Shown piece by piece: positions 53,752-60,498 of a stretch of DNA of 64,000 nucleotides; the stretch's first letter is position 1; the number at the start of each line of letters is the position of its first letter. A program made the translations under genes and the position numbers. The notes beneath the pieces are model-generated. The model was not told where the DNA came from, did not search any database, and saw only the letters and a program-made list of their open reading frames with translations. Where the stretch lies: NCBI RefSeq assembly GCF_900106525.1, contig NZ_FNOG01000001.1, positions 62,001 through 126,000 of the forward strand, written 5' to 3'. This DNA is from Lysobacter enzymogenes. GTDB lineage: Bacteria > Pseudomonadota > Gammaproteobacteria > Xanthomonadales > Xanthomonadaceae.

Positions 53752-53868
53752 TCAGTGCGGGCTGTGCAGGCTTTCGTCGCGACCGCGCGTCATCGGCGCG
53801 CACGCGAACGACGCGGGGCAGTAATGCCCTTGCACGTCTTTCTTGGCGGTTGCGATGTCGTTGCGCAT
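53752..53868 (-). CDS. Candidate small protein (38 residues)
   Basis: MRNDIATAKKDVQGHYCPASF then ACAPMTRGRDESLHSPH. The frame sits in a self-contained unit: a well-spaced promoter ~40 bases upstream and hairpins plus a T-tract terminator directly after the stop. The N-terminal half is charged and helical. The C-terminal half has two Cys eight residues apart and no membrane segment. No Shine-Dalgarno precedes the ATG, so either translation is weak or the transcript (~200 nt) acts as a small RNA. No family is recognised; a precursor peptide is conceivable but unsupported. Confidence 0.45.
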   Translation of the reverse strand: MRNDIATAKKDVQGHYCPASFACAPMTRGRDESLHSPH

Positions 53869-53906
53869 GGAAGGCGGTCGGTAAGAGGTAAGGAAGATGG
53901 GCGCGA

Positions 53907-53935
53907 ACTCTACGCGCGAAAAATTTCGCTGGCAA
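53907..53935 (-). promoter_or_regulatory. Sigma-70-like promoter of the small gene
   Basis: On the minus strand TTGCCA (53930-53935) and TAGAGT (53907-53912) are separated by exactly 17 bases in an AT-rich patch (gaaatttttc) that stands out from the GC-rich surroundings. Start of transcription is expected near 53900. Confidence 0.65.
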
Positions 53936-54014
53936 GACCGTTCGTCGTTTTGCGAGCGGGAAATAATTCGCGCGATCGTTCGATTCGCGGCGATCGATGC
54001 GGGCATCGAACCCG

Positions 54015-54575
54015 TCAGAGCTCGTCGAGCGCCGCCAACAATTCGGACGAATCCATCACCCGCGCGAACTCCGCGCGCAAGGTCGCCAGATGCGCGGCGC
54101 TGATCGCTTCGGCGGCGAGGGTGCCGCCGGCGCCGTCGTCGAGATCGAAGCAGAAGCACGCGTCGGCGACGACGATGGTGCGATAGCCCAGATTGCTCGC
54201 CATGCGCGCGGTCGTCGATACGCACATGTCGGTGCTCACGCCGAACACGATCACGGTGTCGACGCCGAGCCGGCGCAGGCGCAGGTCCAGGTCGGTGCCG
54301 ATGAAGGCGGAGTTGACCGACTTGCTCACCAGTGCTTCGCCGTCGCGCGGTTCGAAGCCGTCGCGGAACGCGTTGCCGGGATGATCGGGTCGCAGCGTGG
54401 ATCCGGCCTGCACCGAATCGTGGCGCACGTGGATCAACGGCCAGCCGCGTTCGCGCCAGGCCGCGAGCAGGCGCTGGCCGTTGCGTTCCATGTGCGGGTT
54501 GTTGCGGCGGCCCCACGGCGGGTAGTCGAAGCCGCGTTGCACATCGATGGGAATCAGGGCGATGGAAGAGGGCAT
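54015..54575 (-). CDS. Isochorismatase-like cysteine hydrolase
   Basis: 186 residues from the ATG at 54575 (MPSSIALIPIDVQRGFDYPPWG). The catalytic triad of the family is present: Asp in IPIDVQRGF, Lys in VSKSVNSAFIG and Cys in VFGVSTDMCVSTTARMA, with the cis-peptide segment before the Cys. It is a cytoplasmic Rossmann-like hydrolase of amides or enol ethers (nicotinamidase, isochorismatase or hydantoin-type); the substrate is undetermined. It is divergent from an Lrp/AsnC regulator gene that starts 114 bases away and may control it. Confidence 0.9.
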   Translation of the reverse strand: MPSSIALIPIDVQRGFDYPPWGRRNNPHMERNGQRLLAAWRERGWPLIHVRHDSVQAGSTLRPDHPGNAFRDGFEPRDGEALVSKSVNSAFIGTDLDLRLRRLGVDTVIVFGVSTDMCVSTTARMASNLGYRTIVVADACFCFDLDDGAGGTLAAEAISAAHLATLRAEFARVMDSSELLAALDEL

Positions 54576-54688
54576 GGCGGTTGCACCGGACGGGGACGCG
54601 CCATCGTGAGCGCTCGCCGCGGCCGGTCTCAACCCGGCACAATGCCGGTCCCGGCCGGCGCCGTGCCGGCGTGGCTGGATCGCCCGCG

Positions 54689-55123
54689 ATGAAAACGCTC
54701 GATGAGGTCGACCGCAAGCTGATCGCGCTGTTGCAGGACAACGCGCGCCTGTCGACGGTGGCCCTGGCCAAGGCGGTGGGGCTGTCGCGCAGCACCGTGC
54801 AGGAACGGCTGCAGCGGCTGGAATCGGCCGGAACCATCGCCCAATACACCGTGCGTCTGGGCAGCGGCGACGATCCGCTGCGGGCGTGGCTGTTGTTGCG
54901 TTATGCCGAGGGCTTCAGCTGCGACGATGTGGTGCCGCTGCTGGCGGAGCTGGCGCAGGTGCGGCTGGCGCACAGCGTCGCCGGCGAGACCGATCTGATG
55001 GTGCTGGTGGAAACGCGCTCGCCGGGCGAGCTGGCCGATGTGCGCGAGCGGGTCGCGGGGTTCAAGGGCGTGGACGATGTCACGACGGTGCCGGTGTTGC
55101 GGACGGTGCTGGATCGGTTGTGA
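54689..55123 (+). CDS. Lrp/AsnC-family transcription regulator
   Basis: 144 residues. The N-terminal helix-turn-helix (LDEVDRKLIALLQDNARLSTVALAKAVGLSRSTVQERLQRLESAGTIAQYTVRL) is canonical. The C-terminal RAM domain (WLLLRYAEGFSCDDVVPLLAELAQVRLAHSVAGETDLMVLVETRSPGELADVRERV) binds amino-acid-like effectors and builds the octamer. The length is slightly below Lrp's. The head-to-head layout with the cysteine hydrolase gene suggests local control of that gene. Confidence 0.93.
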   Translation: MKTLDEVDRKLIALLQDNARLSTVALAKAVGLSRSTVQERLQRLESAGTIAQYTVRLGSGDDPLRAWLLLRYAEGFSCDDVVPLLAELAQVRLAHSVAGETDLMVLVETRSPGELADVRERVAGFKGVDDVTTVPVLRTVLDRL

Positions 55124-55161
55124 GGCGCGGCGCGAAGCAGGGGCGCCGGCGGTTGTGGGCG

Positions 55162-55189
55162 CGCGGTCGCGGCTTGCGCCGCTCCTACA
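55162..55189. repeat. Single tgtaggagcg-family repeat
   Basis: An inverted-orientation copy (cgcggtcgcggcttgcgccg then ctcctaca) in the 90-base gap between converging genes, where it may help terminate transcription. Confidence 0.75.
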
Positions 55190-55213
55190 GGTAGGCCATG
55201 CGGGGTCTTCGCT

Positions 55214-56233
55214 TCATTCGGATTCGATTTGGGCCAGGTTGAGCACCCACTCGGGCACCTGCGGTTCGCCGGCGAAGAAGCTGGCCGGTTTGTTTTCGCC
55301 GATCGCCCAGCGGTGCAGCCAGCTCGGGCCGGCCGGGCCGGTGTAGGCGTCGGCGCGTTGGTAGGCCTTGTCGCGCATGGCTTCGTCCAGGCCGATGAAG
55401 CGGTAGCCGCGCTTGCGCGCCATCGCGATCAGCTCGCCGTAGGTGTCGGCGTTGAGCGCGTTGGCGTGGATCAGCCAGATCTGCGGCAGGTTGTAGCCGA
55501 GCAGGGCCTGCGACTGGCGCTCGTAGTAGTCGAGCTTGCGGCCCATGTATTTGACGTAGTCGCGGCGCAGGCGGGCCTTGACCCCTTCGGTGTGCGGCTT
55601 GCGGTGCGGGCGCGTGCCCGGATGCGGTTCGCCGGCGCGCAGGTAGGCGGCGGCCCAGATCCAGTCGGAGTTGTCGACCGTGACCGGTGCGATGCGGTAG
55701 CCGTGCTCGCCGAGGAAGCGCGCCAGCGCGGCTTTGTCCTGCGCGCTGCGCCCGGCGCGCAGGTAAGGATGGCGGAACCAGTGCGGGCTCTGGCCGCGCG
55801 CCTGCAGCAGCGGGCGCAGTTGCCGGTCGCCGCGCAGGATGTCGTCCTCATAGGCGGCCAGGCCGACCGCGTGCAGGTCGGCGTGGCTGAAGCTGTGGTT
55901 GCCCAGCTCGGCGCCGGCGTCGAGCCAGTCGCGCAGCATCGCCTCGCGTTCGGGCTGGACCCGGCCGCCGTCTTCGAGCTTGCCGGCGTTGACGAAGCCG
56001 GTCAGCGGCACGCCGGCCTTGCGGATCGCCGCGATCAGGCGGCGGTGGTCGGCGATGATCGACTCGGTGGTGACCGCGGGCAGTTGCACCCACGGCAGGT
56101 CGTCGACGGTGAGGGCGATGCGCCGGTCGGGCGGCGCGTCGGCCCGCGCCGCGGCGGCGCCGGCGAACGTGGGCAGGGCGAGCGACAGCAGCGCGCTGGC
56201 GAACAGGCAACGCAGGACGGCGAACGGGCGCAT
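55214..56233 (-). CDS. Secreted polysaccharide deacetylase (NodB domain)
   Basis: 339 residues. A signal peptide (to ~residue 26, LPTFAGAAA) is followed by a CE4/NodB barrel: RIALTVDDLPW (catalytic base and metal Asp), 'AELGNHSFSHADLHAVG' (H-x3-H metal motif) and 'HWFRHPYLRAGRS' (motif 3). Late motifs are 'VTVDNSDWIWAAAYLRAGEP' and LIHANALNADTY, which supplies the catalytic His. It would remove acetyl groups from an envelope or extracellular polysaccharide or from peptidoglycan. It is monocistronic. Confidence 0.92.
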   Translation of the reverse strand: MRPFAVLRCLFASALLSLALPTFAGAAAARADAPPDRRIALTVDDLPWVQLPAVTTESIIADHRRLIAAIRKAGVPLTGFVNAGKLEDGGRVQPEREAMLRDWLDAGAELGNHSFSHADLHAVGLAAYEDDILRGDRQLRPLLQARGQSPHWFRHPYLRAGRSAQDKAALARFLGEHGYRIAPVTVDNSDWIWAAAYLRAGEPHPGTRPHRKPHTEGVKARLRRDYVKYMGRKLDYYERQSQALLGYNLPQIWLIHANALNADTYGELIAMARKRGYRFIGLDEAMRDKAYQRADAYTGPAGPSWLHRWAIGENKPASFFAGEPQVPEWVLNLAQIESE

Positions 56234-56450
56234 GCGGGCTTCCGGTCGGGACTGCGTCGATCATCGTCCGCGCCGCCCGGCCTGACCAGCGACTTAGGTC
56301 CTAGGCCGGCGCGCGCCTTCGCTGCCGTTCAAACAGCGCTTGGGGTCGCCGCGTGCGGCCTGCGCCGGTTCGAGCCTATTCGAGCCGGTCCGCGCCTGGG
56401 GCCGGCCCTGCGGCGCGCTTCGAGCCGGCGCCCGCGGCGCCGCACCGATC

Positions 56451-56774
56451 TCAGCCGTACTTGCGCGAAATGAAGTAGTACGCCAGGTTGCCCAGGCCGA
56501 CCGCGCCGATCAGCACCGCCAGGGTACCGGCGTTGAGTTCGCGCCAGCCGGCGGCCTCGATGATGGCGAAGGCGCCCGCCAGCAGCACCATGACGATGCC
56601 CCAGCGCAGCGCGCCGTGGCGGCGGCGCAGGTCTTCGTCGCGGGCCAGCGAGCGCAGCAGTTCGTCGGCGCCGCCGGTCTGCAGCAGTTTGCTGCGGAAA
56701 CGCGCGTCCACCACGAACTTGATGGCGAAGGTGATGCAGATGAACAAGGTGATGGGAACCAAGATTCCGGGCAT
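56451..56774 (-). CDS. Small membrane protein, possibly DUF6249
   Basis: 107 residues with GAGGAGG before the ATG. Three hydrophobic segments (residues ~3-22, ~57-75 and ~80-100) flank a charged cytoplasmic stretch 'DARFRSKLLQTGGADELLRSLARDEDLRRRHGALRWG'. The layout (N-terminal helix, charged helix, helical hairpin) fits the DUF6249 type of small proteins often encoded beside ECF sigma factor genes, and here it diverges from one. Function is unknown. Confidence 0.8.
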   Translation of the reverse strand: MPGILVPITLFICITFAIKFVVDARFRSKLLQTGGADELLRSLARDEDLRRRHGALRWGIVMVLLAGAFAIIEAAGWRELNAGTLAVLIGAVGLGNLAYYFISRKYG

Positions 56775-56913
56775 GGCGGCGGCCTCCTCGGGCTAGTGCG
56801 TGACGGTCGGTACCGAACGGGAATGCGGGTGGTTCGTTCGGCGTTCGAGGCAAGAGATACGGCCCGTGCCCGCCCGGTTGCAGCCGCCGCGGCGGGGGCG
56901 GCAGGGCCACGGG

Positions 56914-56927
56914 GTGACACTCGTCAC
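56914..56927. promoter_or_regulatory. Short palindrome in the DUF6249/sigma-factor divergent region
   Basis: GTGACACTCGTCAC (5-bp arms) lies 77 bases before the sigma gene. A loosely similar gtgtcacccaagtaacag lies at 58248-58265, upstream of the second sigma gene. This could be a sigma or regulator recognition element. The match is weak. Confidence 0.3.
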
Positions 56928-57003
56928 AGCGCGGCAGGTGCGCCCGCCACTGCAACCGCGTGCGCCTTGCCCGCATCCTCGACCCGATGACCGGTTCCAG
57001 CCC

Positions 57004-57570
57004 ATGAACGACGACCGCGCCCTGGTCGAAGCCGTCCTCTCCCGCCAGCCGGGCGCGTTCGAGCGCCTGGTGCGGGAGTACCAGGGGCTGTGCTGGCACA
57101 TCATCCAGCGCATGGTCCGCCACCCGGACGACACCCGCGAGCTGTGCCAGGAGGCGTTCCTGCGCGTCCACCAGTGCCTGCACCAGTACCGCTACGAGAG
57201 CGCGCTGAAGTCGTGGATCGGCCAGGTCGCCTATTCGGTGGCCAAGCGCCATCTGGAGCGCAAGCGCATTCCGATCGTGGAGACCGCGGCCGACGAGGAC
57301 GCGCTGTCGCCGCTGGACGCGGTCAGCGACGGCTTCGACCTGGAGGCGGCCTGCGCCGACGAGGAGATCGCCGCCGGCCTGCACGCCGAGATCGAGGCGC
57401 TGCCGCCGCTGCAGCGCACCCTGCTGACCCTGTATCACCTGGAAGAAGTGCCCATCGGCGAGATCGCGCAGATGACCGGCCTGGCCGAGGGCACCATCAA
57501 GAGCCACCTGTTCCGGACCCGGGCGCGCCTGCGCCAGCGGCTGGAAGCGCGGCTGGGAGAATTCGCATGA
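57004..57570 (+). CDS. ECF-type RNA polymerase sigma factor
   Basis: 188 residues. Region 2 is 'LVEAVLSRQPGAFERLVREYQGLCWHIIQRMVRHPDDTRELCQEAFLRVHQCLHQYRYESALKSWIGQVAYSVAKRHLERKR' and region 4 'EIEALPPLQRTLLTLYHLEEVPIGEIAQMTGLAEGTIKSHLFRTRARLRQRL', joined by a short acidic linker. Its stop overlaps the start of the next gene (ATGA at 57567-57570), the usual arrangement with an anti-sigma factor. The targets may include the DUF6249 gene or the reb cluster downstream. Confidence 0.93.
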   Translation: MNDDRALVEAVLSRQPGAFERLVREYQGLCWHIIQRMVRHPDDTRELCQEAFLRVHQCLHQYRYESALKSWIGQVAYSVAKRHLERKRIPIVETAADEDALSPLDAVSDGFDLEAACADEEIAAGLHAEIEALPPLQRTLLTLYHLEEVPIGEIAQMTGLAEGTIKSHLFRTRARLRQRLEARLGEFA

Positions 57571-58049
57571 ACCGCAACAACGACCGCGACGCGCGCTTCG
57601 ACGATCCGGCCACGGCCCGCGAATGGGCCTTGCAGGAGCGCGCGCGCGAACACGAACGCGCCGGCGCGCCGATGAGCGAGGGCGACCCGCGCCTGGCCCA
57701 GTACCGCCTGCTGAGCCGGGCCTTGCGCGCGCCGCCGATGGAGCCGATTCCCTACGGTTTCGCCGAACAGGTCGCGCGCCGCGCCGCGGCCGCCGCCGAT
57801 GCCGGCGACCGGGTCGAGCGCTGGTTGCAGCAACTGCTGTTGTTCGGCCTGATCGCCGCCGGCGCGGGCATGGTCCTGGGCGGCGCGGCGAGCTGGTGGC
57901 CGCAGGCGATGGCGCAGTTGCAGCGGCTGCCGGAAGCCGGCGTGTCGTGGGGCGCGGTCGCCGTCGCGTGCTGCCTGGCGAGCTGGGGCTGGAGCGGCAT
58001 CGCGCGCGCGCTGGGCCTGGAGCCGGGCGCGCCTTCGCGTCCGGCGTGA
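57567..58049 (+). CDS. Putative membrane anti-sigma-like protein
   Basis: 160 residues, translationally coupled to the sigma gene. The cytoplasmic N-terminus (residues ~1-85) is charged and helical, with 'REWALQERAREHERAGAPMSEGDPRLAQYRLLSRALRAPPMEPIPYGFAEQVARR'. Two membrane helices follow (~93-112 and ~128-147). It lacks the zinc-binding HxxxCxxC motif of ZAS anti-sigma factors. The role is inferred from coupling and topology. Confidence 0.8.
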   Translation: MNRNNDRDARFDDPATAREWALQERAREHERAGAPMSEGDPRLAQYRLLSRALRAPPMEPIPYGFAEQVARRAAAAADAGDRVERWLQQLLLFGLIAAGAGMVLGGAASWWPQAMAQLQRLPEAGVSWGAVAVACCLASWGWSGIARALGLEPGAPSRPA

Positions 58050-58325
58050 GCGCGCACGCGCATACCGCTAACGCCGCTGCGGGACGAATGTGAGCGCCCG
58101 CATGCTTTAAACACGCTCGCGCGCGGTATCGGCCGCGCGCCTTCGCGCCGCATGGGCGCAAAAGAACTCGCGAAAAAACCCGCGGAAAACCCGATATTTC
58201 TTGGTATCGCGACGGGATGCGCAGTTGCCCGCCCGCGCGCCCGCCGTGCGTGTCACCCAAGTAACAGCCATCGCCCACCCCCCTGCCCAGACTCGCTGCA
58301 CCGCAGATGAAGGAGGGGGATCGTG

Positions 58326-58961
58326 ATGGACGCCGACGGGCGCGAACGCGCCGACTGCAACAGCTTTCACGCCATGCCGCCGGAGCGCGCGCCGCTTGCG
58401 CGCGACCGCGATGCGACCGCGCCGCGCGCGGATTTCAAGCTCGCCGACGAAATGTTCGCAGGCGCCTGGCGCGCCAATCTGCCGGAACTGGAAGCGCGCG
58501 CGCGCCGCTTCGCCGACGGCCAGCGCGACCGCGCCGAGGAACTGCTCGGCAACGCCGCGATCAAGGCGCTGCTGTTCATGCGCCGCTCGCCGCACACCAT
58601 CACCGACCCGGGCGGCTTCCTGTTCGTGGTGCTGCGCCACGTGTTCCTAGACAGCGTGCGCCGGCGCGGCCGCGACCGCGAGGTGTTCGACCGCCATCGC
58701 GAAGTCGACGGCGAGGGCGGCGGCTTCGCCCACGAAGGCCTGTCGGCGCTGCAGCAGCTGGAGCTGGACGAACAGCTCGAGCGGGTGGTGACGGCGGTGG
58801 CGCGGATGAGCCGCGAACAGCGGCGGCTGTTCGCTTACCGCTTCATCGAGGATTTGCCGTATCCAGTAATCGCCGAGCGGCTGCACATCAACCAGCCGCT
58901 GGCGCGCAAGCGGGTCGAACTGCTGCGCAACCGGCTGCGGCTGGCGGTGGGGCGCGAATGA
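58326..58961 (+). CDS. Second sigma-70-family factor heading the reb cluster
   Basis: 211 residues from the ATG at 58326, after a strong AGGAGGGGG; a GTG one codon earlier is possible. Region 2 is divergent (ELEARARRFADGQRDRAEELLGNAAIKALLFMRRSPHTITDPGGFLFVVLRHVFLDSVRRRGRDREV) but keeps the helical pattern. Region 4 is clear (LERVVTAVARMSREQRRLFAYRFIEDLPYPVIAERLHINQPLARKRVELLRNRLR). The gene starts 276 bases after the anti-sigma-like gene. R-body clusters in other proteobacteria commonly include their own sigma factor, so this is probably the cluster regulator. Confidence 0.85.
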   Translation: MDADGRERADCNSFHAMPPERAPLARDRDATAPRADFKLADEMFAGAWRANLPELEARARRFADGQRDRAEELLGNAAIKALLFMRRSPHTITDPGGFLFVVLRHVFLDSVRRRGRDREVFDRHREVDGEGGGFAHEGLSALQQLELDEQLERVVTAVARMSREQRRLFAYRFIEDLPYPVIAERLHINQPLARKRVELLRNRLRLAVGRE

Positions 58962-59064
58962 GCGGGCCCGGGCGCACCGCCGGCGCGGCCGGATTCACAA
59001 GCCTCTCGGGCTCGCGTTCCACCGCTATAGACCCGCAACGCACACTCACTCCAGGGACAGGCTC

Positions 59065-59298
59065 ATGACCGACACGCCCGTCAATTCGCAGATCACCGAC
59101 GCCGTCACACAGACCAACGTGAAGGTCGTCGCCGAGGCGCCCGCGCAGGCGATCGCCTCGCTGTACCAAGTGTCCAGCCACTCCACCGGCCTGGCGCTGC
59201 AAAACGCGGTGCACAGCCAGCAGGTGCTCAACCAGATCTCCAGCGCAGTGGTGTCCAAGGCGGTGCAGCTGATCATGGCCGTGGGCGACAAGCCATAG
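59065..59298 (+). CDS. rebB: RebB-family R-body structural protein
   Basis: 77 residues, a single RebB domain: NSQITDAVTQTNVKVVAEAP, then AQAIASLYQVSSHSTGLALQNAVHSQQVLNQISSAVVSKAV. The family forms R-bodies, polymeric protein ribbons coiled in the cytoplasm that extend telescopically (known from Caedibacter and Azorhizobium). The protein is short and hydrophobic-amphipathic with no signal peptide. It follows the sigma gene by 103 bases and precedes a second RebB-like protein. Confidence 0.92.
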   Translation: MTDTPVNSQITDAVTQTNVKVVAEAPAQAIASLYQVSSHSTGLALQNAVHSQQVLNQISSAVVSKAVQLIMAVGDKP

Positions 59299-59353
59299 CG
59301 CGCGCTGCAGTGCGGGGCGATGAGACGACGGACGCACGCTTTGGAGAACGGCG

Positions 59354-60391
59354 ATGAAATACCGATGGGACGACGATAACGCGGGCGCCGCGCCCGAGCA
59401 GGATGCGCAAACGGGCGCGGCGCAGGGCGCGGCCGATGCCGCCGCCTCGGCCGCGGCGGCCTACGCTGCGGCGCAAGGCGGGCACGCGGACGCGGCCGGC
59501 GACGGCGCCGACGACGCCGGCCGCGAAGGCTCCGGGGGACCGGGCGGCGACGGCCAGGGCGCGGCGCCGCAGGGCAGCGGCGACGCCGCTGGTGCTGCGG
59601 CGGGTACTGCGGCCACGGGAACGGCCGCGACTGCTGCAGCGGCCGCAGCGGCGGCCAATGCCGGCGGCGCCGCTGCCGGTGCTGGCGGCAGCGGCGCAGG
59701 CGGCAGCGGCGCCGGTGGAAGCGGTGGCGCCGATGGCGGCGCCGGGCAGAATCCGGGCAGCGGCGCCGGCGGCAATGGTGCGGGTAGCGGCGGTGTCGGC
59801 AGCGGTGGCACGGGTGCCGGCGGTGCAGGCGGCAGCGGTTCGGGTGGCAGCGGCGCCAACGGCAACGGCGCAGGCGGTAGCGGCACGAACAACAGCGCCA
59901 GCAACAGCACGCCGAAATCCCCGCTCGCCGCCGCGCGCGCCCTCGCCGTCGCGCGCAACGCCGCGGCCGCGCCGGCCACCGGCGCCTTGAACCAGCAGAT
60001 CGTGCAGGCGGTGCAGTTCAGCAACGCCGAGACCGCGTCCTACGCGCCGGCGCAGATCGCCACCACCGCCGACATGCTGATCAGCCAGGCCGCCGGCTTG
60101 GTGGCGCAGTCGGCCGCGGTCTACTTCGACGGCGTCACCAAGATCGCGCTGGCCAGCCAGGGCGTGCTGATGAAGCAGATGACCGAGGACATCGTCGCCG
60201 ACCAGCCCAAGAAGGCGGCCGAGGACGCGCTCGGCATCCTCGCCACCGACGTGTTCATGGCGGTGGCTGCCGCGGTCGCGGCCGGTGCGGGCGCGATGGA
60301 GGCCGAGTCGGCCAAGTTCGCCATCGACAGCATCGACCAGAGCATCGCCAAGTACGCCTCGGTGCTGCAGAACAGCGGCAGCAGCCCGTAA
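59354..60391 (+). CDS. Long RebB-like protein with glycine/serine-rich N-terminal half
   Basis: 345 residues (GGAG before the ATG). Residues ~10-190 are low complexity: Ala-rich, then GGSGAGGSG/GAGGNGAGSGG repeats. Residues ~195-345 carry a RebB-like domain: 'NQQIVQAVQFSNAETASYAPAQIATTADMLISQAAGLVAQSAAVYFDGVTKIALASQGVLMKQM', followed by 'AAEDALGILATDVFMAVAAAVAAGAGAMEAES', a small-residue-rich helical stretch. It may be a second ribbon subunit or an assembly factor with a flexible spacer. The repetitive half is likely to vary in length between strains. Confidence 0.85.
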   Translation: MKYRWDDDNAGAAPEQDAQTGAAQGAADAAASAAAAYAAAQGGHADAAGDGADDAGREGSGGPGGDGQGAAPQGSGDAAGAAAGTAATGTAATAAAAAAAANAGGAAAGAGGSGAGGSGAGGSGGADGGAGQNPGSGAGGNGAGSGGVGSGGTGAGGAGGSGSGGSGANGNGAGGSGTNNSASNSTPKSPLAAARALAVARNAAAAPATGALNQQIVQAVQFSNAETASYAPAQIATTADMLISQAAGLVAQSAAVYFDGVTKIALASQGVLMKQMTEDIVADQPKKAAEDALGILATDVFMAVAAAVAAGAGAMEAESAKFAIDSIDQSIAKYASVLQNSGSSP

Positions 60392-60498
60392 ACCGCGCCG
60401 GCGCGCCGAACCCGCGCCGGCCCCCTTTCCCGTCGTAGCGCGCGCCCGCCTGCGCGGTGTGCGCCGTCGCGCGCGGCCGAAATCCGAGGAACCCCGTC

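Noticed and set aside
53435-53824. A 129-codon plus-strand frame upstream of the tRNA-like RNAs
   Set aside because: It is Arg/Pro-rich, has no start signal, and overlaps a well-formed minus-strand promoter-ORF-terminator unit.
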